DNA of 64,000 bases from Streptomyces violaceorubidus. Its GTDB lineage: Bacteria > Actinomycetota > Actinomycetes > Streptomycetales > Streptomycetaceae. The translations under genes and the position numbers were made by a program. Below, piece by piece: positions 49,330 through 57,350 of the stretch (positions within the stretch are counted from its first letter, which is position 1; each line of letters begins with the position of its first letter). The notes under the pieces were generated by a model. The model ran no database searches. It was not told the origin of the DNA and worked only from the letters and a program-made list of their open reading frames with translations. The stretch is from positions 25,135 to 89,134 of the forward strand of contig NZ_JODM01000024.1 in assembly GCF_000717995.1 (NCBI RefSeq). Direction: 5' to 3'.

Positions 49330-50471
49330 GCTGCCAACTCCTTCGCCAGCGACCGCATCACCTGAGCCTGCTCAGACTCCGGCGCATGCACCAGCAGCGG
49401 CACCTGATAGTCCGACGCCTCCCGGCCCTCCACCAGATCCCGAATCGTGCCCAGCGTCCCCGGCGTCGTCAGCTCGTTCCACCCCTCGTAAAAGGAGCGC
49501 GTTCCGACACCCTTCCGCGGGTCGTAGGCGTTCACAACGAAGCCCAGCTGGTCCACCACCGCGCCCGTCATCCGGCAGTGCGTGTCGATCTGCTCGTTCA
49601 ACATCTCGTACGCGTCGAACGACGACCGGTCCGACCAGACCGGCACCAGGATCCCGGAGTGGTCGATGAGCTCGCCCGGACGGCGCTGCACGTAGTTGAT
49701 GGCGAGGTCTATGGCCAGACCCAGGTTTGGCGGGCCATCCAGGATGATGACGTCGTAGCCGTCCTCGACCGGCGCCAGCGCACGCGCCAGACAGGTGTCC
49801 CGGCCAACCTGGAGCAACGCCAGCTTGGCGTCCATCAAGAAGGCGTCCTTCGATGCGGGCAGCACGTGCAGTCGGCCGCCGAACCGCTCGTGCGGCAGCG
49901 CCACCAGCGACCGTGCCAGATGCCGGTCCGCCTCACCGAGCATGTGCTTCAGCAGACTGTCCGACCCCTCCGGCAGACCCGGAATCTGAAGCCGGCTGGT
50001 GAGGTGGCCCTGCGGGTCGTAGTCGACCAGGAGGACGTTCAGGCCCATCTCTGCCATGGCCTGCGCCAGACCGGAGGCAACGAACGTCTTGCCGACGCCG
50101 CCCTTCTGGTTGCCCACCAGGATCCGCTTCACCGGCTGAGCCACCCGGCGCTCCGTGGGGGAGGGGTGCGCCTCGAGCCACAGGGCGATGGCCTGCGCCA
50201 TGCCCTGCACCTTCGTCAGCTGCCGGGCTTCGCACTCGGCAGTGAACCGGGCCGGGCCGCCGGCGGGAAGGAACACCCCCCACGACTTGGCACCGCGAGT
50301 CTCGACCTCCGGGGAATGCGGGGACTCCAGCCATAGGGTGATGGCGGACGCGGCGGCGTCCTGCATGTTCAGCCCGTGCTCGGCCGCCCGGATCCGCAGG
50401 TCCCTGCGGAGTTCGGGCGTCAGGTTGACGAGCAACTTTTCGCGCGCTTCGTCGGCGCCTGGATGTGTCAT
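49326..50471 (-). CDS. parA: ParA ATPase with N-terminal RHH-like modules
   Basis: 381 residues from the ATG at 50471. The deviant Walker A NQKGGVGKT (121-129), A' motif LLVDYDPQG (147-155) and IILDGPPN (Walker B) are clear. Residues 11-50 (KLLVNLTPELRRDLRIRAAEHG) and 64-103 (WGVFLPAGGPARFTAECEARQL) look like two ribbon-helix-helix units, unlike the HTH of P1 ParA. The protein would move plasmid copies apart with ParB and may repress its own promoter. A TAATTT -10-like box lies seven bases before the ATG, pointing to a leaderless message. Confidence 0.9.
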   Translation of the reverse strand: MTHPGADEAREKLLVNLTPELRRDLRIRAAEHGLNMQDAAASAITLWLESPHSPEVETRGAKSWGVFLPAGGPARFTAECEARQLTKVQGMAQAIALWLEAHPSPTERRVAQPVKRILVGNQKGGVGKTFVASGLAQAMAEMGLNVLLVDYDPQGHLTSRLQIPGLPEGSDSLLKHMLGEADRHLARSLVALPHERFGGRLHVLPASKDAFLMDAKLALLQVGRDTCLARALAPVEDGYDVIILDGPPNLGLAIDLAINYVQRRPGELIDHSGILVPVWSDRSSFDAYEMLNEQIDTHCRMTGAVVDQLGFVVNAYDPRKGVGTRSFYEGWNELTTPGTLGTIRDLVEGREASDYQVPLLVHAPESEQAQVMRSLAKELAA

Positions 50472-51190
50472 GGCGAGCAAATTACCAGTCGATCATGCGC
50501 AGGGAAGGTACCGGACCGACGACTCACTGGACGATGTCGTTGAACCATGGTCAGTACATGGCGGGTTGCCGGGGTTTCTCCTCGCCCGTTCGGGTGACAC
50601 CCGCACCCGCTCCTTGCCCCGTGCATCCAAGCCGTCTTGGCTGGCCACTGTCGGCCCACGCTAGGTAGCCGGCCGTCGGACCGAGGAACCCCCACGAGAC
50701 GCCACGGAGCAACGGGCCGCCCCGTATCGCAGCCTCCCGGCGTCTCCCCTCGGTCCCGACGCAACCCCCGCCCACACCCCCGGGAGCGGCCCGGATCCGG
50801 TGGGGAACGCGTCTACCAGCGTGACGGCAACCGTGACTAGACTGGCGTCACCGAACGGGCATGCCCGTGAGGTCTCTAGCCCCCTCACCGGAAACCGGGC
50901 GTTGTCGGCAACAACCGCCCCTGGTGCCGGGGGCACCTTCATCCCCCGACCGGCCTGTACACCGGGTACCGTCGCAGCCCGTAACAGAACCAGCCACCAC
51001 AGTCACGGAACCGGTCACGGCCCGGTGAAAACTGCCACCGGTCTTCGCCACCGGCCAAAATCAGTGCCACAGTGGGCACCCGCGGTTCGGAACGGCAGCC
51101 GGCCCGCGCCAGGGTGCCCACACCCGTGAGGGAGCGGGCAAACGAGGACCCTGCACCCTTCCCGCACTGCCGGAGGAGCGGAGACGCCCC
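50472..51190. other. Repeat-rich non-coding region, origin candidate
   Basis: About 720 bases between divergent parA and 51191 with no convincing gene. From 50840 to 51110 ACCGG or its complement occurs about ten times, often in pairs (ACCGGTcttcgccACCGG, ACCGGaaaCCGG). Other palindromes: ACGGGCATGCCCGT (near 50860), GGTGCCGGGGGCACC (near 50920) and TGCCACAGTGGGCA (near 51065). It may be the replication origin or a multi-site control region; no DnaA boxes are obvious. Confidence 0.4.
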
Positions 51191-51625
51191 ATGTCCGCAG
51201 CACAACCGGCCGACCCCGCACACCCCTACGTCCCAGCAGACGTGAACGGCCCCGACGACGCGGCCGTAATCCCCCTCGACCAGCACCGCGGACCCCGCGG
51301 TGTCCTACGAGCGGTCAGGGAACGGTGGTCACCCATGGGCAACATCGAGGACCACGACCAGGTCCACGCACTGCGCGACACCGGCCAGAGCCCGGACAAC
51401 GGTGTCCCGGCCCTCGACGCGTTCGCCAGCAGCATCGAAACGAGCTTCCTGGAAATCGGGCAGTCCCTCACCGACCCGCACACCGCGGCCGCCTTCCAAC
51501 GGACCCTGGACGTGTGGGAGCGGATCCTCCAAGGCCACCACGCGCAAGGCACCATCGACGACCAGCAACTCGACCGGCTGCTGGAAACCCTGCACGGCAT
51601 GCGGCAGGCCCCAACTCTGCTCTAA
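51191..51625 (+). CDS. Hypothetical protein
   Basis: 144 residues, CGGAGGAG upstream of the ATG. Disordered N-terminal third, then helices (DNGVPALDAFASSIETSFLEI, FQRTLDVWERILQGHHAQG, QLDRLLETLHGMRQ). Followed by a strong terminator, so it is a single-gene unit controlled from the repeat-rich region. Unknown. Confidence 0.65.
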   Translation: MSAAQPADPAHPYVPADVNGPDDAAVIPLDQHRGPRGVLRAVRERWSPMGNIEDHDQVHALRDTGQSPDNGVPALDAFASSIETSFLEIGQSLTDPHTAAAFQRTLDVWERILQGHHAQGTIDDQQLDRLLETLHGMRQAPTLL

Positions 51626-51655
51626 CGATGCCCGCCTGACGGCTTGTCCGAGTAT

Positions 51656-51684
51656 GCCGGGGGTTCTTCCACTCTGCCCCCGGC
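51656..51684 (+). terminator. Terminator hairpin
   Basis: A perfect 8-bp stem (GCCGGGGG / CCCCCGGC) with a 13-base loop, 31 bases after the stop of the preceding gene. Confidence 0.7.
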
Positions 51685-51709
51685 GTGCACGCCACACCCG
51701 TGCAACAGC

Positions 51710-51762
51710 CTGTTGATCAACAGTCGCGAAACGTTCAACTTCCGACCCACGCATGCCATAGT
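51710..51762 (+). promoter_or_regulatory. Promoter with upstream palindrome
   Basis: A perfect 14-bp palindrome CTGTTGATCAACAG (51710-51723) stands eleven bases before TTCAAC (51734-51739), 17 bases, CATAGT (51757-51762). The palindrome is a likely regulator site for the gene at 51875. Confidence 0.5.
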
Positions 51763-51874
51763 GGGGCGTCCGGAAACAACCGGAACACCGCATAACTGGT
51801 CTCCGGCGCGCGCCCCCTGCACCAGCACGGACGCCCCGCGCCCCCGGGGACCCCAGGGGACGGGGAAACAACCC

Positions 51875-52432
51875 ATGAACCAGCCGGAAGACAGCGCAGC
51901 CTCAAGATTCCGCGACCTCACCGCCTACATGCGTGAGCGTCCCGTCACCGGACCCGAAGGCCACTCGTACATCGGCAACACCCCCCGCGGCACCGCCACC
52001 CACCCCGGCCTCCCCATCAACGTCCGCGTCCTCGAACACGTCGATCGGACCGTTGCTGAAGTCGTCCAGTACACCCGGGAGAACAACCCCGCCGCGGCTC
52101 CCGTCCCCCAGAACGTGCAGGACGTCTACCGCTGGTGCGTGGAAAACACCGTCAACGCCCCCGAAGCGGAACAGCAGCGCCGGGAAACCCTGGAGTACAA
52201 GCACCAGCTGGAGCACGCCGTAGCCGCTGGCGACGTTGCCGTCATCCGCCCGCACCGCTGCCCCGAATGCGGCACCTTCGGCCTCATGTGGGACAACCTG
52301 AAGCAGCGGATTGTCTGCACCAACCTGGAGTGTGTCGACGAGGACGGCCTGACCACCATCGTCGAGTTCGCCCGCCTCGCCCACCTCTACGTGGCGGCCC
52401 GCAAGAATATTCGGCAGGTGCGTGCAACCTGA
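51875..52432 (+). CDS. Zinc-ribbon hypothetical protein
   Basis: 185 residues; GGGGAAA before the ATG. A helical N-terminal two-thirds (LEHVDRTVAEVVQYTRENNP, VQDVYRWCVENTVNAPEAEQ) and a zinc ribbon with HRCPECGTFGLMWD and RIVCTNLECVDEDG, followed by a C-terminal helix. Such zinc ribbons are frequent in actinophage early proteins. Function unknown. Confidence 0.7.
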   Translation: MNQPEDSAASRFRDLTAYMRERPVTGPEGHSYIGNTPRGTATHPGLPINVRVLEHVDRTVAEVVQYTRENNPAAAPVPQNVQDVYRWCVENTVNAPEAEQQRRETLEYKHQLEHAVAAGDVAVIRPHRCPECGTFGLMWDNLKQRIVCTNLECVDEDGLTTIVEFARLAHLYVAARKNIRQVRAT

Positions 52433-52560
52433 AACGGGGTACGCGAGTCGTACCTAGCATCGAGAAACAACTGCACACCTTCACCACACCCGGACCCTCA
52501 GGGTCCACCCGTATCGGCCGCCGGAGCTGCGAACGATGGCCGCCGACCATGGGAGGCCGC

Positions 52561-52791
52561 ATGGCCACAGCACTGGCAAACCCGTACGTTCCCCGCGATG
52601 AGCGGAAGATGGACGACGCCGTCATCCTCCTCGAAGAGACCGGCTACCCGATCTCCAAGAGCACCCTGGAGCGGCAGTGCCGCAAGCACGGCGTCCCCTT
52701 GACTCGCCGTAACCGGGCCAACTGGGTTTCCTGGACTGCCGTCCTCAAGGTCCACGCCGCGTGGGTCGACTCCCGCGACGACCTCCCCTGA
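52561..52791 (+). CDS. Small HTH-like protein
   Basis: 76 residues. KMDDAVILLEETGYPISKSTLERQCRKHGV fits a helix-turn-helix of the kind in small phage DNA-binding proteins. GGGAGG lies upstream; an in-frame ATG at 52549 is possible. Two small palindromes (GGTACG/CGTACC at 52439 and GGACCCT/AGGGTCC at 52493) lie in its leader. Confidence 0.65.
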   Translation: MATALANPYVPRDERKMDDAVILLEETGYPISKSTLERQCRKHGVPLTRRNRANWVSWTAVLKVHAAWVDSRDDLP

Positions 52792-52811
52792 CGCCGGCCA
52801 CCCCCTGAACT

Positions 52812-52850
52812 GCCCCTGACCGTCTGCCCCCAGCAGGTGGTCAGGGGCTT
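52812..52850 (+). terminator. Rho-independent terminator
   Basis: A 10-bp perfect stem (GCCCCTGACC / GGTCAGGGGC) followed by TTTCT, 21 bases after the preceding stop. Confidence 0.8.
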
Positions 52851-52880
52851 TCTCATGCCCTGACACAACCAACCCCGGCG

Positions 52881-52918
52881 TACGCATTGCGTTGCCATGT
52901 CTATACGGGTACGGTGGA
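52881..52918 (+). promoter_or_regulatory. Early promoter, copy 1
   Basis: TTGCGT (52887-52892), 17 bases, TACGGT (52910-52915), in a 38-bp block that recurs at 58744-58781 with two mismatches. A sigma-70-like vegetative promoter; the long identity beyond the boxes suggests a bound regulator or recent duplication. Confidence 0.7.
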
Positions 52919-52986
52919 CACATCAAGACAGCACCCCACCCCCAACCAGGGGTGAACGCTCTCCTCTTGCCCTCCCTGGAGCCACC

Positions 52987-53343
52987 GTGGCCGTGATGAC
53001 GCATGCCCGCCCCAGCCTCGAAGCCGACTACCGGACCCTGAGCCCCGTCGCGCAGGCCGTCATTGACAAGGCCATGGACAAGGCCGACAACGCCCTCACC
53101 ACCAGCGACTACACCGACGCCATGGAGTACGTCGCCATCGCCGCGGGCATCGCGCTCCCCGCCTCCAACGACCTGGCCATCTGCTCATGCCGCAACGACG
53201 CCGGCGGCTGCGGATGCTCCGTCATCTTCGACACCGCCCTCCCCGGCGCCGTCGTCACCGCGGTCAACGACCCGGACTGCAACCTGTCGCAGCTCCAGTG
53301 CCCCACCTGCGGTCACGACCACCCCCGCCCCATCACCGACTGA
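52987..53343 (+). CDS. Cys-rich hypothetical protein
   Basis: 118 residues from the GTG at 52987 (TGGAG upstream); an ATG nine bases later is an alternative. Helical first half (LSPVAQAVIDKAMDKADNAL), then CSCRNDAGGCGCSV and LQCPTCGHDHP, probable zinc knuckles. First gene of the operon driven by the duplicated promoter. Unknown. Confidence 0.65.
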   Translation: MAVMTHARPSLEADYRTLSPVAQAVIDKAMDKADNALTTSDYTDAMEYVAIAAGIALPASNDLAICSCRNDAGGCGCSVIFDTALPGAVVTAVNDPDCNLSQLQCPTCGHDHPRPITD

Positions 53344-53364
53344 CCCAGAGAGGCTGCCGCTGGG

Positions 53365-53496
53365 ATGGATCCGGGCATGTGGGTGCTCGTCGCCTACGAG
53401 GGCGACTCCCAGGAGCGCGCCCGGATGCGGCGTCTGTCCAACGCGGAGATCGACGCGCTGCGTACCGCCGATTCGTTCGCCCGCATCTACGAGTGA
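53365..53496 (+). CDS. Short hypothetical protein
   Basis: 43 residues: MDPGMWVLVAYEGDSQERAR followed by MRRLSNAEIDALRTADSFAR. The Trp/Val-rich start and helical end look protein-like, and the gene fits exactly between its neighbours. A second ATG at 53377 is possible. Confidence 0.55.
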   Translation: MDPGMWVLVAYEGDSQERARMRRLSNAEIDALRTADSFARIYE

Positions 53497-53508
53497 ACAC
53501 CCCCAAGC

Positions 53509-53548
53509 CGCCCGGCGGCGCGTGAAGCCGACACCGCGCCGCCGGGCG
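53509..53548 (+). terminator. Perfect 14-bp hairpin
   Basis: CGCCCGGCGGCGCG and its exact complement around a 12-base loop, starting 13 bases after a stop and ending 21 bases before the next ATG. No T tract. It may be a partial terminator within the operon. Confidence 0.65.
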
Positions 53549-53569
53549 AACAACCCCAGGAGAAGCCAC

Positions 53570-53992
53570 ATGCGGAGCACAAGCCGAGTCCTTCAGCTCG
53601 CTGCCCACCTGATCAGCCACCGAGGACTCAACACCGGAGAGCAGTTCGTCAACGCCCGCGGCGCTCTGGACATCTGCGCAGCGATCTACATGGCCGCCGA
53701 GAAGTACACGTTGCCGGAGCGGCTGGACGTCCCCACCGAGTTTCGGACCGACGAGTGCGCCTCCCTCGCCCTGATCGAGTCCAGCGACCGCGCCATGGCC
53801 GCCATCCGCGCGATCAGCGCCGCCCTCGACACCGAACCCTGCGAGACCAACGGCGTCCCCGACTACATCGAGCACGTCTCCAACTGGGCCGCCACCCGCG
53901 CCCCCTTCGCCAGCGCGCCGCCCACCACCTCCGAGGTCATCGGCCGCATCCTCCGCGCCGCCGACACCCTCAACCACCAGACCGCCGCCTGA
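53570..53992 (+). CDS. DUF6197-like hypothetical protein
   Basis: 140 residues, AGGAGAAG upstream. The N-terminal pattern (VLQLAAHLISHRGLNTGEQF, GALDICAAIYMAAEKYTLPE) resembles DUF6197 proteins of actinobacteria and their phages. The assignment is from memory and tentative. Function unknown. Confidence 0.6.
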   Translation: MRSTSRVLQLAAHLISHRGLNTGEQFVNARGALDICAAIYMAAEKYTLPERLDVPTEFRTDECASLALIESSDRAMAAIRAISAALDTEPCETNGVPDYIEHVSNWAATRAPFASAPPTTSEVIGRILRAADTLNHQTAA

Positions 53993-54003
53993 AAGGACAC
54001 GCC

Positions 54004-54333
54004 ATGACCGTGCAGACCTTCACCCCGCCCACCAGCCCCTTCGCCCGCGACCCCTTCTACGCCATGGGCGCCGCCGACGCCTACGACGAACACCAAGCCG
54101 GCCTCAGCGTCCACGACCTCCTGCGCCGCGCCGACGAGATGCTCGACAACGCCCCCACCGGCCCCGTCCCCGCCAACTACTACGTCTGCGGCTACGCCAA
54201 CGCCGTCCGCGGCCTCTTCAACAGCCACATCGCGCAGATCAACGCGCAGGCCGACGTCGCCCAGACCTGGCTGGCCCGCAAGCAGGGCCGCGAGACCAGC
54301 ACCCTCCACCAGCGCCACCGCACCCACCGCTGA
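54004..54333 (+). CDS. Hypothetical protein
   Basis: 109 residues, GAAAGGA before the ATG, 11 bases after the previous gene. Central motif (PFYAMGAADAYDEHQAGLSV) and PANYYVCGYANAVRGLFNSH, a Tyr/Ala-rich pattern repeated in small actinophage proteins. Unknown function. Confidence 0.65.
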   Translation: MTVQTFTPPTSPFARDPFYAMGAADAYDEHQAGLSVHDLLRRADEMLDNAPTGPVPANYYVCGYANAVRGLFNSHIAQINAQADVAQTWLARKQGRETSTLHQRHRTHR

Positions 54334-54407
54334 ACCATCCCCCCGCACCGCACGAGCACCGGAGCACCACCCGAAACCAGCCCCACCCCGACCACCGGGA
54401 GCCAGCA

Positions 54408-55070
54408 ATGACCAGGACCGTACGCACCACCACCAAGAAGACCCCCGCCAAGAAGACGGCGAAGAAGACCACCGCCCCCCGTACCCGCAAGCAGACCCAG
54501 CCCCGCCTCTCCCTGGTCAAGCCCACCCCGCCCCGACCCGCCCGCGCCCTCGACTTCATCACCGACGCACAGATCTACGCCGTCCACACCGCCCGCCAAG
54601 CCGGCCTGCCCATCCACCGCATCCGCGACTGGCGCGACCACCGAGACGGCACCGCCACCCGGCCCCTGGCCGACGGCAGCACCCTCCACTACACGCTCGC
54701 CACCCGCACCCTCCGCTGGCAAGCCATCTGCCCCATGGGCGGCATCCACGAGTACGTCCTCACGTCACCGTCCACCGCCGCCGCGGCCCGCGTCCACGCC
54801 GACCGCTGCCAGCAGGAGCACGCCGACCTCACCACCGTGCAGCCCCTCACCCCGGACGAACTCGCCGCCCTCGGCATCCACACCGGTCCCACCTGGGCCC
54901 GGCCCCTCCCCGGCGAACCCGCCACGGAGTCCATCCCTCTCCCCGCCCGTTCGGTCGCCCGCGCTACCGCATCAGCCGCCGACACCCAGCCCATGTCCAC
55001 CCGCGAGATAGCCGCAGGCATCGCCGCCCGCGCCGACAACGACCAGCCGAAGGAGCACCCCCAGCCGTGA
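54408..55070 (+). CDS. Protein with histone H1-like basic tail
   Basis: 220 residues. Residues 8-32 are Lys/Thr/Ala repeats (KKTPAKKTAKKTT) like eukaryotic H1 and the basic tails of actinobacterial HupS or Ku, so it likely coats or bridges DNA. The middle (about 48-130) has IHRIRDWRDHRDGTATRPLADG and a beta-rich core. The C-terminus is disordered. Overlaps the DUF5131 gene by four bases (GTGA). Function unknown. Confidence 0.65.
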   Translation: MTRTVRTTTKKTPAKKTAKKTTAPRTRKQTQPRLSLVKPTPPRPARALDFITDAQIYAVHTARQAGLPIHRIRDWRDHRDGTATRPLADGSTLHYTLATRTLRWQAICPMGGIHEYVLTSPSTAAAARVHADRCQQEHADLTTVQPLTPDELAALGIHTGPTWARPLPGEPATESIPLPARSVARATASAADTQPMSTREIAAGIAARADNDQPKEHPQP

Positions 55071-55984
55071 CCACCATCGAATGGACCGAGCAGACCTGGA
55101 ACCCGACTTCGGGTTGTGACCGCATCAGCCCCGGATGCGATCACTGCTACGCCCTCACCATGGCCAAGCGACTCAAGGGCATGGGGCAGGCCAAGTACCA
55201 GAACGACGGCAACCCCAAGACCTCCGGACCCGGCTTCGCCCTCACCATCCACCCGGACGTGCTCACCGAGCCGCTGCGCTGGAAGAAGCCCCGCAAGGTC
55301 TTCGTCAACTCCATGAGCGACCTCTTCCACGCCCGGGTACCCCGCGAGTTCCTGGCCCGCGTGTTCGCCGTCATGGCCGCCACTCCGCAGCACACCTACC
55401 AGATCCTCACCAAGCGCCCGGAGCGCGCCGCCCGCATCCTTACCGACCTGTGCACCTGCGGCGTGGGTCACCCGCCCGGCGAGCACTTCCGCTCATCCAT
55501 GGAGTGGGCCGCCACCTCTCACAGCCCCACCTACGTGCCCGGCCTGGAGTCCGGCATATACCACCGCTCCGCCTGGCCCCTGCCCAACGTGTGGATCGGC
55601 ACGTCCATCGAGTCCGACGACTACACCCGCCGCGCCGCTGCCCTCCGCAACACCCCGGCCGCCATCCGATTCATCTCTGCCGAACCCCTCCTGGGACCGC
55701 TGCCGTCGCTCAACCTGACCGACGTCGACTGGCTGATCATCGGCGGCGAGTCCGGGCCCGGCGCGCGAGTCCTCGAACCCTGGTGGATCGACGACCTCGT
55801 GTACGAGGCCCGCCAAGCTGGCGCCGCTCCGTTCGTGAAGCAGCTTGGATCCGTCTGGGCCCGCCACACCATGGTCGGCGGCAAGACCGTCGCGGCTTGG
55901 GGCGACACCAAGGGCGGCAACCCCGCTCACTGGCCCGCACAGCTCCGCGTCCGCGAGTACCCCGAGGCAGGCAGCGATGGCTGA
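55067..55984 (+). CDS. DUF5131 family (phage Gp37/Gp68) protein
   Basis: 305 residues from a GTG. N-terminal IEWTEQTWNPTSGCDRISPGCDHCYA has Cys 17, 24 and 27 (CX6CX2C), recalling a radical-SAM-type cluster. Further signatures are KPRKVFVNSMSDLFHARVP, YQILTKRPERA, NVWIGTSIES, RFISAEPLLGPL and WLIIGGESGPGAR. The family is widespread in phages and mobile elements; its substrate is not known to me. Confidence 0.88.
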   Translation: MTTIEWTEQTWNPTSGCDRISPGCDHCYALTMAKRLKGMGQAKYQNDGNPKTSGPGFALTIHPDVLTEPLRWKKPRKVFVNSMSDLFHARVPREFLARVFAVMAATPQHTYQILTKRPERAARILTDLCTCGVGHPPGEHFRSSMEWAATSHSPTYVPGLESGIYHRSAWPLPNVWIGTSIESDDYTRRAAALRNTPAAIRFISAEPLLGPLPSLNLTDVDWLIIGGESGPGARVLEPWWIDDLVYEARQAGAAPFVKQLGSVWARHTMVGGKTVAAWGDTKGGNPAHWPAQLRVREYPEAGSDG

Positions 55985-56180
55985 CCAGGACGCCTACGTC
56001 ACCGAGCTGGCGAGCGAACTCCAGCACCGCCACCCCGACCTGGTCTCCGCCGAAAACGACCTCGCCGTCCACCGCGGCCGCCTCGCCATCGTCGTCCGCT
56101 TCCTCCACAACGAAGCCATCGCCCACGACATCAGGCTCAACCTCGCCCGCGACCTCAAACTCCCCGAACCCAGCCGATGA
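55977..56180 (+). CDS. Small hypothetical protein
   Basis: 67 residues, overlapping the DUF5131 gene by eight bases. Helical throughout (DAYVTELASELQHRHPDLVS, LAIVVRFLHNEAIAHDIRLN). Coupled to the next gene by ATGA. Unknown. Confidence 0.65.
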   Translation: MADQDAYVTELASELQHRHPDLVSAENDLAVHRGRLAIVVRFLHNEAIAHDIRLNLARDLKLPEPSR

Positions 56181-56386
56181 CCGAATACGAGATCGCCTGC
56201 CAAGGCAAAAGCCGCTTCCCCAACCGGCGGGCCGCCAAGAACCGGTCCAACCAGATCCGCCGCGAAGGCGGCCCCGCCATGCGGCCCTACCACTGCACCA
56301 AGTTCTGCGGCCTCTGGCATCTCGGTCATCGGCCCGGCCACGCCACCTACCTCCGACGCGGACAACCCCTGGAGCCCACCCCATGA
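56177..56386 (+). CDS. Small Cys/His protein
   Basis: 69 residues, ATGA overlaps on both sides. KSRFPNRRAAKNRSNQIRRE is followed by RPYHCTKFCGLWHLGHRP, where Cys and His could hold one zinc. Proteins of this type often precede RusA in actinophages. Function unknown. Confidence 0.7.
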   Translation: MTEYEIACQGKSRFPNRRAAKNRSNQIRREGGPAMRPYHCTKFCGLWHLGHRPGHATYLRRGQPLEPTP

Positions 56387-56895
56387 CCGCCCTCGCCCCC
56401 GAACCCGACACCGACCGCCAACTCCGCCTCACCATCGTGGTGAACGGGCGCCCAGCCCCGCAGGGCAGCAAGGCCTATAAGGGCCACCGAACCAACGCCG
56501 CCACAGGCCGCCGCAGCGCCGTCCTCGTCGAACAGTCCAAGCGCGTCAAGCCCTGGCGAGCCCTCGTCACCCGCGCCGCCATGGACAGCATGCTCGACAC
56601 CGGCCGCACCGAGCCCCTGGACGGGCCGCTCGAAGCCGACATCGTCTTCACCGTCCTCAAGCCCGCCAGCGCCCCCAAACGCCGCCGCACCTGGCCCACA
56701 ACCCGGCACTCGGGCGACGTCGACAAGTTGATCCGCTCGACTTTCGACGGAATCGCCGACGGCCAGGCCGTAGTCGACGACTCCCGCATCATCGCCATCA
56801 CCGCCCGCAAGACCTTCCCCGGCGAACACCCCGAAGCCCTCGACCAGCCCGGCGCGATCATCCGCCTCTACACCCTTCCCGGAGCCACCCGATGA
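56383..56895 (+). CDS. rusA: RusA-type Holliday junction resolvase
   Basis: 170 residues. RusA core: a beta start (LRLTIVVNGRPAPQGSK), the Arg/Lys region PKRRRTWPTTRH, and GDVDKLIRSTFDGIADGQAVVDDSRI (about 111-136) with acidic residues Asp 112, Asp 114 and Asp 132/133 that hold the metal. It resolves four-way junctions from recombination or replication forks before packaging. Confidence 0.88.
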   Translation: MTALAPEPDTDRQLRLTIVVNGRPAPQGSKAYKGHRTNAATGRRSAVLVEQSKRVKPWRALVTRAAMDSMLDTGRTEPLDGPLEADIVFTVLKPASAPKRRRTWPTTRHSGDVDKLIRSTFDGIADGQAVVDDSRIIAITARKTFPGEHPEALDQPGAIIRLYTLPGATR

Positions 56896-57350
56896 CCACC
56901 ACAACCAGCCTCGGCACGACACCCGCCACGCCCGCCCCCAACTGGGACCGGGCCCTGTGCGCCCAAACCGACCCCGCCCTGTTCTTCCCCGAAGGCCGGG
57001 GAGGACAGATCACGAACGCGATCGAGGCCGCGAAGCGGGTGTGCCGACGCTGCCCGATCCGTACGGCGTGCCTGGAGTGGGCGGTGGCGTCGGATCAGCG
57101 GTTCGGTGTGTGGGGCGGCCTGGACGAGCAGGAGCGCCAGACGCTGGGCCGGAAGCGTTCCGGGGAGCGTGTCGCGTACGCCCTGTGCATCGACGCGCAG
57201 GACTTCATTGAGCGGCGGGTGTCGGAGGGTGCGTCGCATCGGACGATCGCCGACGAGCTCGGGGTGGGGCATCACGCGGTGGGTCGGGCGTGGCGGTACT
57301 TCCAGTCGGAGAAGGACACGGCCGCGGCCGGTCAGGGGGTGGCGGCGTGA
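56892..57350 (+). CDS. WhiB-family regulator
   Basis: 152 residues, ATGA overlap with rusA. Cys 23, Cys 51, Cys 54 and Cys 60 (CRRCPIRTAC) plus GVWGG at 72-76 make a complete WhiB iron-sulphur motif. Unlike host WhiB proteins it has a C-terminal helix-turn-helix (ASHRTIADELGVGHHAVGRAW, about 115-135), which could bind DNA directly. It probably reprogrammes transcription through the host sigma factor. Confidence 0.88.
   Translation: MTTTTSLGTTPATPAPNWDRALCAQTDPALFFPEGRGGQITNAIEAAKRVCRRCPIRTACLEWAVASDQRFGVWGGLDEQERQTLGRKRSGERVAYALCIDAQDFIERRVSEGASHRTIADELGVGHHAVGRAWRYFQSEKDTAAAGQGVAA

Noticed and set aside
50661..50942. 93-residue minus-strand frame in the region upstream of parA
   Set aside because: Low-complexity composition, no ribosome-binding site, and it covers the palindromes and repeats.
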